64,000 nt of DNA from Vacuolonema iberomarrocanum LEGE 07170 (GCA_015207365.1 JADEXA010000002.1:62001-126000); one strand, 5' to 3'. Counted from the stretch's first letter, positions 55,188 through 64,000 are shown. Translations and numbers: made by a program. The notes: a model not told the origin generated them from the sequence alone.

Positions 55188-55917
55188 AGAAAAGTTCAAC
55201 GGGGTAGGACATAATTTGTGCTGCCTTACTGTAGTCAGCAACACTTGGATTCTAGAGAAAGATCATCGGCTTCCCTAATGAGATTGTCAGAAAAGCATTC
55301 CGATCCAACAAGAAATCCAAGGAAACACAGAGGCTGGGCAAAAGCGATAGGAAAAGCGTTATCAGGAATTCATAAACTATACCTATGAAAGAAATAATTA
55401 ATTGTAGGAATACCTGATTTTAAGCCCCTTGAATATTATGCGAATCACGACAAATAGCGCTTGCGGATGCGTCTCATTCTGCACGAAAACGGGAGACGAT
55501 AACATTCTAAAATATTATCGATAGAAAGTACTGAGAATGCTCCTAGCCGGTAGCTGTTCCCCATCAAAACTCAGGGGCGATCGCAAGTAATTCTCAATGC
55601 GAACGGTAGAGCCTTCAACAAAAAGTATTCCTAAACAGCTGACAGTCAGACCGTTCCGTCTCTCTAACCCAAAACAATTTGTATCTGGGAACCCCCCATC
55701 CAGCATATTTCCTGCTATCACGACCACATATATAAGTAATTCGGTGGAAAATCTTCGTTTTTCATTACGAATCCCATTCATCCTAAGAGGCAAGATATCA
55801 CCAAAGCGGAGAGGTTTTCTCGTAGTATCGAAAAGAGGGTTGATATACCAGTAACAAACTTCATCCTGAGTTCTGGGTCAACTCTTACGCCGTTTTCAGA
55901 ATTGAGAGGAATGTTGC
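55188..55917. other. Divergent intergenic region upstream of petF
   Basis: This 730-bp AT-rich stretch should contain the petF promoter. A reverse frame at 55515-55793 starts only at a TTG or an internal ATG without ribosome-binding site; I do not accept it as a gene. No strong hairpin is visible. Confidence 0.45.
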
Positions 55918-56217
55918 ATGGCAACGTATAAAGTTACTTTGATCAACGAGTCCGAAGGTTTGAACACAACCATTGAGGTTGCTGACGACGTTTATATTTT
56001 GGACGCTGCTGAAGAGCAAGGGATCGACCTTCCTTACTCCTGCCGGGCTGGCGCTTGCTCCACCTGCGCAGGCAAGATGAAGTCCGGTACAGTTGACCAA
56101 TCTGACCAGTCTTTCCTGGATGATGACCAGATCGAAGCAGGCTATGTATTGACTTGCGTGGCATATCCCACTTCCGACTGCACCGTCCTGACTCACCAAG
56201 AAGAGGAACTCTACTAA
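55918..56217 (+). CDS. petF: Plant-type [2Fe-2S] ferredoxin
   Basis: This 99-aa soluble electron carrier takes electrons from photosystem I to FNR, nitrite reductase and other partners. The cluster ligands are in [12 protein letters not shown] (three Cys) and the single Cys of [11 protein letters not shown]. The opening [20 protein letters not shown] and the acidic stretch [20 protein letters not shown] are typical of photosynthetic PetF. It has its own terminator and an isolated position. Confidence 0.97.
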   Translation: MATYKVTLINESEGLNTTIEVADDVYILDAAEEQGIDLPYSCRAGACSTCAGKMKSGTVDQSDQSFLDDDQIEAGYVLTCVAYPTSDCTVLTHQEEELY

Positions 56218-56259
56218 GCCTCTAGTTATCCTTGACAACTCAAGAATTCTAATGAGTTT

Positions 56260-56299
56260 GACCTTCCCAAAAGCTTTTGTCGGCTGGGGAGGTCTTTTT
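56260..56299 (+). terminator. Intrinsic terminator of petF
   Basis: GACCTTCCC pairs with GGGGAGGTC (one G-U pair) around a 17-nt loop and is followed by TTTTT. It lies 42 bp after the petF stop. Confidence 0.8.
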
Positions 56300-56405
56300 A
56301 TGCAACGGTTACACGTTGGTATGACCTGACGCATTCATCTTTCACAGTGGAATCGATTCCACTCAAATGCGTAGCACTAAGTTGGCAGGTGCAATTAAAC
56401 CTACA

Positions 56406-56456
56406 ACTCTAAAAACCTGTGCCGCCCGCGCTGCGGGCGGCACAGGTTTTTAGAGT
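56406..56456. repeat. 51-nt perfect palindrome
   Basis: Arms of 24 bp (ACTCTAAAAACCTGTGCCGC and CCGC) flank GCT. The arms contain A5/T5 tracts, so a bidirectional terminator is possible. Not related to elements A, B or C in the outer arms, but the GCCGCCCGC core is of similar type. Confidence 0.7.
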
Positions 56457-57051
56457 CTGGTTTTTCATCGTGCCGAGCTACTTATGCCCAGAACGTCCCG
56501 TTCAAAAAATTATCGGCTCTACTCAAATGCATAGCACCATGCCCGATCGCCCCGAGCCCTCCGTTGCACGAAACTCTCACTGTATTCTTCTGCCACATGT
56601 CTGAGAAGAGAAATGTTGTACCCAGCCTGAACAAACGCTTCTCCAGGCTTGGCTCCGTTGCGCTGCATTTTTTGGAACAATTGTCCTTCCCTAACCCGCT
56701 TGGAGGATGTTGCGGTTCGTCAGGACTGATAGGCTACTGACGCGTTTCGTTTGGTTATCTATAAGTCTCGATTAAGCTTGACTAATCCTTTAAGATGGGC
56801 TCTTACCCTGGATTTCATCCATTCCTTGAAAGCTCCAAGCCGAACCGTAGCAGCGATTTCTCGTTGAGTAACATTCCTTCAACTTCAAAGTTTTGTGCGT
56901 TTTTTAGTGTGATAGCTGCGCCAAACGGCTCTCTAAGTAAGTTTGTGGTCAGTTCATATTGTTTTCACCATCCAATAAGATGGGCTTCAAATTTCTGACA
57001 CCGCTTTTGGTTTCACCCCTGACTTCCCTTCTATTACTTCTCAACTTACCC

Positions 57052-58374
57052 ATGCATAGCATCCCTTCTCGACAGTCTGGTTCATGGAGAATGTTTCCAT
57101 GGATAGGGCTGCCCCTTGCTACCTCTTTGCTGGTCTCTGCCTGTGGAGGGGGACCACCCATGATGCAAGGCCAACCTCCGGTTCCAGTAGAGTTACAGGA
57201 AGTGACATCCTCCACCGTAGAAGAATTTTCCGAATTCGTAGGGGTGCTAGAGGCTGAAGATCGAGTTGCCCTGCGCCCTGAAATTAGCGGGCGCGTTGTT
57301 CAGGTCTTTGTGGAACCAGGGGAGCGTGTCGAGGCAGGAACGCCGATCGCCCGCCTCCAAGCGGAACAAAGCCGTGCCGAACTGGGCGGAGCCACCGCCG
57401 ATGTCGAAGCCTCTATTGCCTCAGTCAATACGGCAGAAGCCCAGTTGCGGGCAGCAGAAGCATCTCAGGCGCGCGCAGCAGCGGATCTGGAGTTAGAAAA
57501 CACGGAATTGGAACGGACGCAGCAGCTCGTCACCGAAGGGGCGCTACCCCAGCAGGATCTCGACCGTGCCCGCAACCTACAACAGACTACAGCCGCAGCA
57601 TTGCGGGTTGCGCAAGAAGATGTAGGAGCAGCACGGGCAGCATTAACCGAAGCCCGGGCTCGTCTCAATCGCTCCCGTGCAGACCAGACGGTCGCTCGTG
57701 AAGATTTACAAGACAGCGAGGTGGTTGCACCCATTGCTGGTTTGGTAGGCGATGTTCCCGTCAGGGTTGGAGACTTTGTTAGTTCCAGCGATGTGATTAC
57801 CAGCATTATCCAAAATGATGTGCTGGAGTTGAATCTGGCGGTACCCATCGAGCGATCGCCCGAACTTCGGGTCGGGCTTCCGGTGGAGCTAATTGGGGGA
57901 GATGGAGAAGCAGTTGCGCGAGGTCAAGTCAGCTTCGTTTCACCGGAAGTCGATGCTGGCGCACAATCGGTACTGGCCCAAGCTCAATTCCAGAACAACG
58001 GCGTGTTGAGAGACGGCCAATTTGTCCGCACACGGGTGATTTGGAATAGCGCTCCCGGCGTGCTTGTGCCCACCAATGCGGTCACCCGTGTCGCTGGTGA
58101 AACCTTTGTATTCGTTGCAGGCACTCCCGATCAGTGCCCCCAAGAGGGGCCACCCGGAGCGGCTCCACCTGCACCGCCGGGAGGGCCAGAAGGGGAAGGC
58201 CCATCACAGGTGGCGCTCCAGCGTCCAGTAACACTGGGGATTCTGCAAGACAATAGCTACCAGATCGTCTCTGGAGTTGAAGAAGCTGAGCAAGTGGTGG
58301 TGTCGGGGGTTATTAACCTGCAAAATTGTGCTCCCATCATGTTGCAGCAAGCAATGGGACAGCCTGAGCCCTAG
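57052..58374 (+). CDS. RND efflux pump periplasmic adaptor (AcrA/HlyD-type lipoprotein)
   Basis: This adaptor links an inner-membrane RND permease to an outer-membrane channel. The signal ends in the lipobox LLVSACGGG. The barrel-lipoyl parts are split around a helical hairpin: RVALRPEISGRVVQVFVEPG, ERVEAGTPIARLQ; the hairpin of about 100 residues (EASIASVNTAEAQLRAAEAS on); then DSEVVAPIAGLVGDVPVRVG. The start is uncertain: the frame is open to 56959, and I prefer ATG 57052 (440 aa, normal signal length). An odd Pro/Gly-rich insert (GPPGAAPPAPPGGPEGEGPS) sits in the membrane-proximal domain. The permease gene follows after 110 bp. Confidence 0.88.
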   Translation: MHSIPSRQSGSWRMFPWIGLPLATSLLVSACGGGPPMMQGQPPVPVELQEVTSSTVEEFSEFVGVLEAEDRVALRPEISGRVVQVFVEPGERVEAGTPIARLQAEQSRAELGGATADVEASIASVNTAEAQLRAAEASQARAAADLELENTELERTQQLVTEGALPQQDLDRARNLQQTTAAALRVAQEDVGAARAALTEARARLNRSRADQTVAREDLQDSEVVAPIAGLVGDVPVRVGDFVSSSDVITSIIQNDVLELNLAVPIERSPELRVGLPVELIGGDGEAVARGQVSFVSPEVDAGAQSVLAQAQFQNNGVLRDGQFVRTRVIWNSAPGVLVPTNAVTRVAGETFVFVAGTPDQCPQEGPPGAAPPAPPGGPEGEGPSQVALQRPVTLGILQDNSYQIVSGVEEAEQVVVSGVINLQNCAPIMLQQAMGQPEP

Positions 58375-58484
58375 GCCGCTAAACCATCTGTGTTTTCTGA
58401 GCCTACATTCTTTATCAGACTAGTTCTCGTTTGGATTTCTGTCCCTGAACCCCTTACCGGAAACTCTTTGCAATAGGCAGCACC

Positions 58485-61400
58485 ATGTTTTCCAAGTTTT
58501 TTGTCCAACGTCCAGTTTTTGCCACGGTTTGCTCACTGGTCATCGTCTTCCTGGGGCTCTTGCTAGCCCCGAGCTTGCCGATCGCCCAATTCCCAGCGAT
58601 CAGCCCGACACAGGTGGTCGTCACCGCGAACTACCCCGGTGCTGATGCAGAAACCGTAGAAAACGCCATTACCAATGTGCTGGAGCAGGAGATCAACGGC
58701 GTTCAGGGCATGCGCTACATGAGCTCTACCAGCGGCAGCGATGGGACGAGCCAAATCACCATCACGTTTGAGCCGAATATCGATCCAGACCTGGCAACGG
58801 TGAATGTACAAAACCGCGTGGCACGGGTCGAGACACGCTTGCCCGATTTGGTCAATCAGCTGGGAGTAACCGTTTCGCAGCAATCCAGCAACTTTTTGAT
58901 GGCGATCGCCATTTACCCCGAAGGCGGCGAGTACGACAGCCTGTTCTTGAGTAACTACGCCGACCTCTACATGGTGAATGACCTGCGCCGCATTGAGGGC
59001 GTTGGCTCTGTTCAAATCTTTGGGGAACGCCAGTTTGCTATGCGAGCATGGCTTGACCCCACGCGATTGGCCAGCCGCAACCTGACGATCCAGGATGTGT
59101 CCAACGCCATTCGGGAGCAAAATATTCAGGTCGGGGCTGGACAACTCGGGCAACAACCTGCCGACCCCAACCAGGAATATCAGATTGGTTTGCAGGCCGA
59201 TAGCCGCCTGGAAAGTGTGGAGGAATTTGAAAATCTAGTGATTGCCACCGGAGAAGGCGGCAACCTGATTCGGTTAAGTGATGTTGGCCGCGTCGAGCTA
59301 GGGGCAGAAAACTACGGCTCAAACTTAACCTTCAACGGTCAGGAATCCATCGGTCTGGGGATTAACCAGCGGGCAGGCACGAATGCGCTCGAAACATCGG
59401 CCGCTGTAAAGGCAGAATTGGATCGTCTCAGTGAATCCTTCCCCCCGGGGCTGCAGTACGCGGTGGCGTTTGACTCCACCACCTTTGTATCGCGATCGCT
59501 CCGTGATGTGGTGTTGACCTTGCTCCTGGCCATTACGCTGGTGGTGCTGGTCATCTATTTGTTTTTGCAAGATTGGCGCACGACGCTGGTTCCAGCGATC
59601 GCCATTCCCGTTGCCCTGATCGGAACCTTTATCTTTACGAGCATCTTTGGCTTCTCAATCAACACCCTCACGCTGTTTGGCTTGACGCTGGCAACCGGGG
59701 TTGTTGTGGATGACGCCATCGTTGTGGTGGAGGCGATCGCCGCCAAAGTTCAGGACAAAGGGATGGATGCCTACCATGCATCCATCGAAGCCATGAACGA
59801 ACTATCAGGCGCTGTCGTTGCCACTTCACTGGTGCTGCTGGCCGTGTTCATTCCCGTGGCTTTGTTCCCAGGAACCACAGGAGCCATTTACCAGCAATTT
59901 GCTCTGACGATTGCCTTTGCAATTGTCATTTCGACCTTCAATGCCCTCACCCTTTCTCCAGCGCTCTCAGCCCTGTTGCTGGGACATGAAAATGATCACC
60001 ACAGTTTGATCGGGCGCTTTTTCGATCGCTTCAATGGCTTCTTGGATTGGGTGCGCGATCGCTACCATTGGGCCATCTCGCTGCTGTCTCAGTTAAGGTA
60101 TTTTGTTCTGGCCTTCTTCGTTTTTGCCCTCTTGCTCACCGGATGGATCTATCGCACTGTACCGTCCGCCTTTTTGCCAGAGGAAGACCAGGGCTACTTC
60201 ATCACACTTGTTCAAGCACCCGAAGGCGTATCGCTGACACATACCCAGCGGATTATGGATGAAGCCTCAGAACTGGTGAGCGCTCAACCAGAAGTGGAAT
60301 CAAACTTTGCGGTGACGGGTTTTAGCTTCGCTGGCGTTGCCCCTAACCAGGGCATTATGTTTACCCTGCTCAAGCCGTGGGAAGACCGCTCTGGCCCAGG
60401 TCAGAGTGTCCAGGAAATCATCCAACGGGTGCAAATGCAGTACTTCGGCATCAATGAAGCCCGTATTTTTGCGGTGAACCCCCCTGCTATCGACGGTTTA
60501 GGAAACTTCGGTGGGTTTCAGATGGAAGTCCAGGATCGGCGGGGGCTCGACATTTCAGAATTGGTCGGCAACACCTTCCAGCTAATCGGGGCATCCAATC
60601 AGGATCCGAACTTGCAGGCGGTGTTCACGACCTTTTCGGCAAACGCACCTCAGCTTTTGGTCGAAGTCAATCGCGATCGCGCCAAAGCTTTGGACATTGA
60701 CGTTCGTGATATCTACGGTGCGCTCCAGAGTTTCCTCGGATCCGAATATGTCAACGACTTCACCCTGGATCAGCGTACCTATCGAGTTTATGTCCAGGCC
60801 GATCAGGAGTTCCGTTCGGATCCATCGGATTTGCAGCAGCTCTATGTGCGATCAGGCACGGGGGAAATGATACCCCTCGCGAACCTCGTGAACGTCACCC
60901 CGAGTACCAGCGCCCAAACCATTAACCACTACAACCTCTTCCGCTCAATTTCAGTGCAGGGGGGCGCGGCTCCTGGCCGGAGTTCGGGTCAGGCTATCCA
61001 GGCGATCTCTAACCTGGCCAACCAGATTCTACCTGCCAGTATGGGCTTTGAGTGGACAGGGACGGCACTCGAAGAAATCCAGTCGGGTGGCCAAGCGCCG
61101 CTGTTCTTTGGCTTCGGCTTACTAATGGTTTTCCTCGTCTTGGCCGCTCAGTATGAAAGCTATGTGGATCCGATCATCATTTTGATCACAGTTCCCCTGG
61201 CCGTGTTGGGAGCCTTGTCTGCTCAGTTTGCTCGGGGCTTAGCCAACGATATCTATTGCCAGATTGGCTTGGTAATGTTGATTGGTCTTGCAAGTAAGAA
61301 CTCGATTCTAATTGTGGAATATGCCAACCAACTGCGCGATCGGGGGATGACCATTACCCAAGCTGCATTGGAAGCCGCCCAGGAACGGCTACGTCCGATT

Positions 61401-61667
61401 TTGATGACGGCCATCTCGGGTCTGGTAGGCTTTTTCCCATTGGCCATTGCCTCTGGTGCTGGAGCCGCCAGCCGTCAATCCCTTGGCACTGCCCTGTTTG
61501 GGGGATATTTGGTGGCGACCTTCCTAAGCTTGTTCATTGTGCCTATCATTTACATCATGATTAAGGGCGGTTGCGATCGCGTCTTTCCCAAGCGTCATGC
61601 TTACCATCATCGCTATGACGAAGACGGGGATGAAGGCACGCTCCCGGTCAAAGAGCAGGTGCTCTAG
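58485..61667 (+). CDS. RND-family efflux permease (AcrB/HAE1 type)
   Basis: This 1060-aa inner-membrane pump drives drug or lipid export with proton influx. The N-terminus FFVQRPVFATVCSLVIVFLG and ISPTQVVVTANYPGADAETV are typical of HAE1 permeases. The proton-relay Asp pair is present in GVVVDDAIVVVEAI (about residue 407), and the Lys in GLASKNSILIVEYANQL. Two large periplasmic loops and 12 helices are visible. It follows its adaptor gene; no TolC gene is adjacent. Confidence 0.96.
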   Translation: MFSKFFVQRPVFATVCSLVIVFLGLLLAPSLPIAQFPAISPTQVVVTANYPGADAETVENAITNVLEQEINGVQGMRYMSSTSGSDGTSQITITFEPNIDPDLATVNVQNRVARVETRLPDLVNQLGVTVSQQSSNFLMAIAIYPEGGEYDSLFLSNYADLYMVNDLRRIEGVGSVQIFGERQFAMRAWLDPTRLASRNLTIQDVSNAIREQNIQVGAGQLGQQPADPNQEYQIGLQADSRLESVEEFENLVIATGEGGNLIRLSDVGRVELGAENYGSNLTFNGQESIGLGINQRAGTNALETSAAVKAELDRLSESFPPGLQYAVAFDSTTFVSRSLRDVVLTLLLAITLVVLVIYLFLQDWRTTLVPAIAIPVALIGTFIFTSIFGFSINTLTLFGLTLATGVVVDDAIVVVEAIAAKVQDKGMDAYHASIEAMNELSGAVVATSLVLLAVFIPVALFPGTTGAIYQQFALTIAFAIVISTFNALTLSPALSALLLGHENDHHSLIGRFFDRFNGFLDWVRDRYHWAISLLSQLRYFVLAFFVFALLLTGWIYRTVPSAFLPEEDQGYFITLVQAPEGVSLTHTQRIMDEASELVSAQPEVESNFAVTGFSFAGVAPNQGIMFTLLKPWEDRSGPGQSVQEIIQRVQMQYFGINEARIFAVNPPAIDGLGNFGGFQMEVQDRRGLDISELVGNTFQLIGASNQDPNLQAVFTTFSANAPQLLVEVNRDRAKALDIDVRDIYGALQSFLGSEYVNDFTLDQRTYRVYVQADQEFRSDPSDLQQLYVRSGTGEMIPLANLVNVTPSTSAQTINHYNLFRSISVQGGAAPGRSSGQAIQAISNLANQILPASMGFEWTGTALEEIQSGGQAPLFFGFGLLMVFLVLAAQYESYVDPIIILITVPLAVLGALSAQFARGLANDIYCQIGLVMLIGLASKNSILIVEYANQLRDRGMTITQAALEAAQERLRPILMTAISGLVGFFPLAIASGAGAASRQSLGTALFGGYLVATFLSLFIVPIIYIMIKGGCDRVFPKRHAYHHRYDEDGDEGTLPVKEQVL

Positions 61668-61681
61668 CCATTGCTTTCCAA

Positions 61682-61774
61682 TATCAGATCCGGTTGAAGA
61701 ACCCAAATATTGTTTGCGCCCGCTGCAGTGCAGCGGGCGCAAACAATATTTGGGTTCTTCAACCGGATCTGATA
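61682..61774. repeat. Palindromic element C, copy 3 (93 nt, fully symmetric)
   Basis: The whole element is a perfect inverted repeat: arms of 46 bp (61682-61727 and 61729-61774, TATCAGATCCGGTTGAAGAA and on) around a single G. It lies 15 bp after the RND permease stop. The other copies are symmetric only in their inner part. Confidence 0.92.
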
Positions 61775-61957
61775 TTACCCCTAGCTCTCAGGATTTTGTC
61801 ACGGCAAACTCCTGGGGGTCAACACATTGTGCTAGTAATAGTCCCAATCTATGATTGATTTGATTTGAATGCGATCGCCCGGATCAACTTCTCCTTTTGG
61901 CGAAGATACAGGCATTCGATTCACCCCTTTTGTCTTTATCAGGTTTGGGGCTCTACA

Positions 61958-62878
61958 ATGACTGACCATCGCTGGCGCATCATTCAACGCACTCTTTGGG
62001 GCTGTAGCAGTTTGGTAGGGGCATGGGCCGCTCTACCCAAGTGGGCTCTGGCTCATCCTCACCACGCTGAGCCAGACCTGCTGCGATTACTAGACCCCGA
62101 CGCCATGACCCCCTCCCTGATGTTGGCCAGCCTGGGTATTGCTGTGGGGCTGGGAGCCGCTCATGCCCTGTCGCCGGGACATGGCAAAACAATGGCCGCT
62201 GCTTATTTGGTCGGCAACCGAGGAACACCCTGGAACGCCTTGGTGCTAGGAGTAACGACGACAGCAACCCACACGCTGATGGTATTTGTTCTGGGGGCGA
62301 TCGCCCTGCTCGCGGCTCAGGTCGGATGGGCGGATCACATCTATCCAGTGCTAAGTCTGCTCAGCGGCATCATCGTGTTGGTTATCGGTGCAAAGCTGCT
62401 CTATGAGCGCTGGAATGCCATTTCGACCCATCAAGAGAGCGACCCATCTCATCCGCACGCCCATCCTCACCTCCATCACGGCCATTCCCACGCTCACCAT
62501 CACCACGACCATGCCCATCCTCACCCCCATCATGACCATTCCCACGCTCACAGCCATGGGGAACATTCCCAACCGCTCGCGTCGTCCAACATTTTGGCGT
62601 TAGGTATTGCCGGTGGCATAGTGCCCTGCCCTTCGGCATTGGTGTTACTATTGTCGGCGATCGCCCTGCACCAAACGGCCTATGGGTTGGCACTCGTAAG
62701 CGCCTTCAGCCTGGGGTTGACGCTGGTGCTAGTGGGCATCGGGTTAAGCGTTATCTATTCCCGACAATGGTTTGACCAGCTCCCCATCAGCCCTCGCATT
62801 TTTCGATACCTGCCCGTTGCCAGTGCGATTATTATTATGGCGGTTGGGGCAATGTTGACGGCTCAGGCGATCGCCTAA
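61958..62878 (+). CDS. NicO-family nickel/cobalt transporter with His-rich loop
   Basis: This 306-aa membrane protein belongs to the NicO/RcnA group. The first part ends LAHPHHAEP, probably a signal peptide and metal site. The helical core has the family's GLGAAHALSPGHGKTMAAAY and TATHTLMVFVLGAIAL. A cytoplasmic loop of about 55 residues is made almost wholly of His with Pro, Ala, Ser and Asp. The second half includes GIAGGIVPCPSALVLLLSAI. ATG 61958 is preferred to the upstream frame start because the signal peptide then begins correctly. Relatives import or export Ni2+/Co2+; direction cannot be told. Confidence 0.88.
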   Translation: MTDHRWRIIQRTLWGCSSLVGAWAALPKWALAHPHHAEPDLLRLLDPDAMTPSLMLASLGIAVGLGAAHALSPGHGKTMAAAYLVGNRGTPWNALVLGVTTTATHTLMVFVLGAIALLAAQVGWADHIYPVLSLLSGIIVLVIGAKLLYERWNAISTHQESDPSHPHAHPHLHHGHSHAHHHHDHAHPHPHHDHSHAHSHGEHSQPLASSNILALGIAGGIVPCPSALVLLLSAIALHQTAYGLALVSAFSLGLTLVLVGIGLSVIYSRQWFDQLPISPRIFRYLPVASAIIIMAVGAMLTAQAIA

Positions 62879-63001
62879 CCGCGCATTCCAATCTCCCCCC
62901 GGCATTGCATCTCCCTTACTCCGCACCGTTTTTCATGAGTCCCATCATTTGGGCTTGACTTCACTCCACCGTTCCCGCTGACGATACCATCCAACAGATC
63001 T

Positions 63002-63469
63002 ATGAAAAAGCTACTTCTCCTTTTAGCACTCGTTTTTAGCCTGTTCACCGTTCCAGGTGCAGCATGGGCACATAGCGTTGAAACCGATTATTGGATGAAC
63101 TCAGGGCAATTTCAGTTTGCTTCCATGTTTGGTGATGGGGCTCCTTTCGAAGACGCACCCGTTCGTGTCTATTCTCCCGACAATCCAGATGAGCCTGTGC
63201 TTGAAGGGACAACCGATGCGGCAGGCAGCTTTACCTTCACCCCCGATCCTGATGTGGAAGGCGATTGGACGATTCGTATCGGAGATATGACGAATCACGG
63301 CGATATTTTGACCGTTCCCGTCAACGAAGCGGGGGTTGAGATCGACGAGATTGTGCAAGCTCCCCATGCTGCCCCTCATTGGTGGCAGCGGCAAGTTGGT
63401 GTCGCCACCGCTGCTTTCAGCGGTGGGTTGGGCTCCGTTGCAGTTTTTCGGCGGCGGCGCTGGTTCTAA
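63002..63469 (+). CDS. NikL/CbiL-like periplasmic partner of a Ni/Co transporter
   Basis: This 155-aa protein has a signal peptide (residues 1-22, ending GAAWAH), leaving a mature N-terminal His. The middle is an immunoglobulin-like beta sandwich of the carboxypeptidase-regulatory or DUF4198 type: GAPFEDAPVRVYSPDNPDEP, GTTDAAGSFTFTPDPDVEGD, WTIRIGDMTNHGDILTVPV. A His-rich stretch (APHAAPHWW) and a C-terminal membrane helix ending FRRRRWF follow. Position 124 bp behind the NicO gene supports a role in metal uptake; the NikL analogy is inference. Confidence 0.72.
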   Translation: MKKLLLLLALVFSLFTVPGAAWAHSVETDYWMNSGQFQFASMFGDGAPFEDAPVRVYSPDNPDEPVLEGTTDAAGSFTFTPDPDVEGDWTIRIGDMTNHGDILTVPVNEAGVEIDEIVQAPHAAPHWWQRQVGVATAAFSGGLGSVAVFRRRRWF

Positions 63470-63489
63470 GCTGAAAGAACATACGACGG

Positions 63490-63556
63490 ATGTCAAATCT
63501 GGTTGAAGAACCTAGTTTTTTGTGCCCGCTGTTTTGCAGCGGGCACAAAAATTAAT
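63490..63556. repeat. Palindromic element C, truncated copy
   Basis: It begins TGTCAAATCTGGTTGAAGAA like the other C copies. The inner stem is TTTTTGTGCCCGCT with its complement around GTTTTGC. The right third of the element is missing, and the sequence runs directly into the end of the SMR pseudogene. Confidence 0.75.
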
Positions 63557-63889
63557 TGGGCACCCGGGCCACAATCGTAACGATGCCGATAACGCTACTG
63601 AGAGCCCGCCGCTGACGCAATAAGAAAACCTCAATCATTGCCGTGCTAAGCGTTCTGCCCCTCACCAGATGGCATAGGCAATGCTGAGGGGCATGTGCTG
63701 GAAACTGAGAGCCATGCAGTAGAGCGCCACAACATAGCCCAGCGCTGCTGTGTCGATAAACCAAGGCTGCGAGAATCCTTAGGGCGCTTTGAGGGCGGAA
63801 GCGGCGAGAACCTCGCTGACGATCGCCAAAAATAATGACATCAGACCGGCATAGAAGGTGTTCCACCCATGACCAATGAGCCTTATCAT
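63552..63889 (-). pseudogene. Small multidrug resistance (EmrE/SMR) transporter pseudogene
   Basis: On the reverse strand the segments of an SMR protein can be read in order but not in one frame: SLFLAIVSEVLAASALKAP (helix 1 with the essential Glu), then a stop; GFSQPWFIDTAALGYVVALY and CMALSFQHMPLSIAYAIW (helices 2 and 3), then a stop; then, in a shifted frame, STAMIEVFLLRQRRALSSVI and GIVTIVARVPN (helix 4). Two in-frame stops and at least one frameshift make a functional protein impossible. Confidence 0.85.
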
Positions 63890-64000
63890 CGCAGAGTTAG
63901 GCTTTTTGATGCCTGGCAGGACTAGCCCAATAGAGAAGCAACAGCGTCGCCTGTCTATTGTGGCTACACCCCGCTTTGTCCATGTTTCCGGCACCAGGCA

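Larger units (their letters stand above)
56218..57051. other. Intergenic region between petF and the efflux genes
   Basis: It contains the petF terminator (56260-56299) and the 51-nt palindrome at 56406-56456. The remaining 600 bp show no gene I can support. Confidence 0.5.
63470..64000. other. Window end: truncated element C, SMR pseudogene, then no gene
   Basis: After the NikL-like gene come a truncated element C (63490-63556) and a decayed SMR gene on the reverse strand (63552-63889). I see no feature in the final 110 bases. Confidence 0.5.

Noticed and set aside
55515..55793. Reverse-strand open frame upstream of petF
   Set aside because: Its only starts are a TTG and an internal ATG with no ribosome-binding site. 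The C-terminal part looks somewhat protein-like, so I keep a small doubt.
63552..63866. Reverse-strand open frame of 104 codons as an intact gene
   Set aside because: It is in the wrong frame for most of its length; the SMR-like residues appear across frames with stops.

Overview
The window is a stretch of cyanobacterial chromosome. The octamer GCGATCGC (the HIP1 repeat typical of cyanobacteria) is scattered through genes on both strands. The gene set also fits: zeta-carotene desaturase, Psb27, a plant-type 2Fe-2S ferredoxin, a CCB1-like cytochrome b6f assembly factor, a cyanobacterial ftsQ-ftsZ pair, Uma2 (DUF820) proteins, a DUF2949 protein and several small cyanobacterial orphan families. 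I cannot name a genus from this sequence. Gene density is moderate, with many intergenic regions of 300-1300 bp, and those regions are rich in palindromic repeats.

Layout. 1-8.9 kb: the end of a NarL/LuxR response regulator, a PadR-type regulator, a CCB1-like assembly protein, a membrane class III adenylate cyclase, zds with an SRPBCC gene behind it, purH, a small orphan and a DUF4079 membrane protein. 9.3-15.4 kb: psb27 with a small membrane orphan, ftsQ, ftsZ, and a DUF1565-SPOR envelope protein. 16.6-20.3 kb: a complete ProV-ProW-ProX (glycine betaine/proline type) ABC importer closed by a strong terminator. 20.3-21.2 kb: three palindromic elements, followed by a BON-domain gene. 21.9-25.2 kb: a small allophanate-hydrolase-like protein divergent from an M20 amidohydrolase, then an orphan Tat-exported solute-binding protein. 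25.3-36 kb: glycan and methylation genes (a glycosyltransferase-methyltransferase fusion, three further methyltransferase-like genes of which one is frameshifted, and a second glycosyltransferase) ending at two tandem type IV pilin genes, with hisC and a lipoprotein gene embedded. 36.4-47.3 kb: a Na+/H+ antiporter converging on a TrkA-type RCK protein, two Uma2 genes, ileS, an antitoxin with a destroyed RelE toxin gene, ubiX, a LapA-domain protein with a long acidic tail, and aroK. 47.9-56.3 kb: a GAF-GGDEF diguanylate cyclase, tRNA-Arg(ACG), moaC, a 2TM protein, ftsH, a DUF2949 gene, a Gfo/Idh oxidoreductase and petF. 57-64 kb: an RND efflux pump (periplasmic adaptor plus inner-membrane permease), a NicO-type Ni/Co transporter with a His-rich loop, a NikL/CbiL-like partner, and a decayed SMR (EmrE-like) pseudogene.

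The most notable content is a set of three families of small, non-coding, highly palindromic elements (called A, B and C here). Each recurs at near-constant length: A 91 nt, B 91 nt, and C 101 nt with a 93-nt variant. Two sites record insertion events. A B element sits inside a relE-type toxin gene, and removing it together with one TA rebuilds the expected toxin N-terminus. A C element sits inside an A element, flanked by TAA on both sides, and removing it rebuilds the end of A. The stems of families B and C carry compensatory base changes between copies. No transposase gene lies in the window, so the elements look like non-autonomous (MITE-like) sequences mobilised in trans. They, rather than any protein-coding locus, are the best candidate here for an under-described system.
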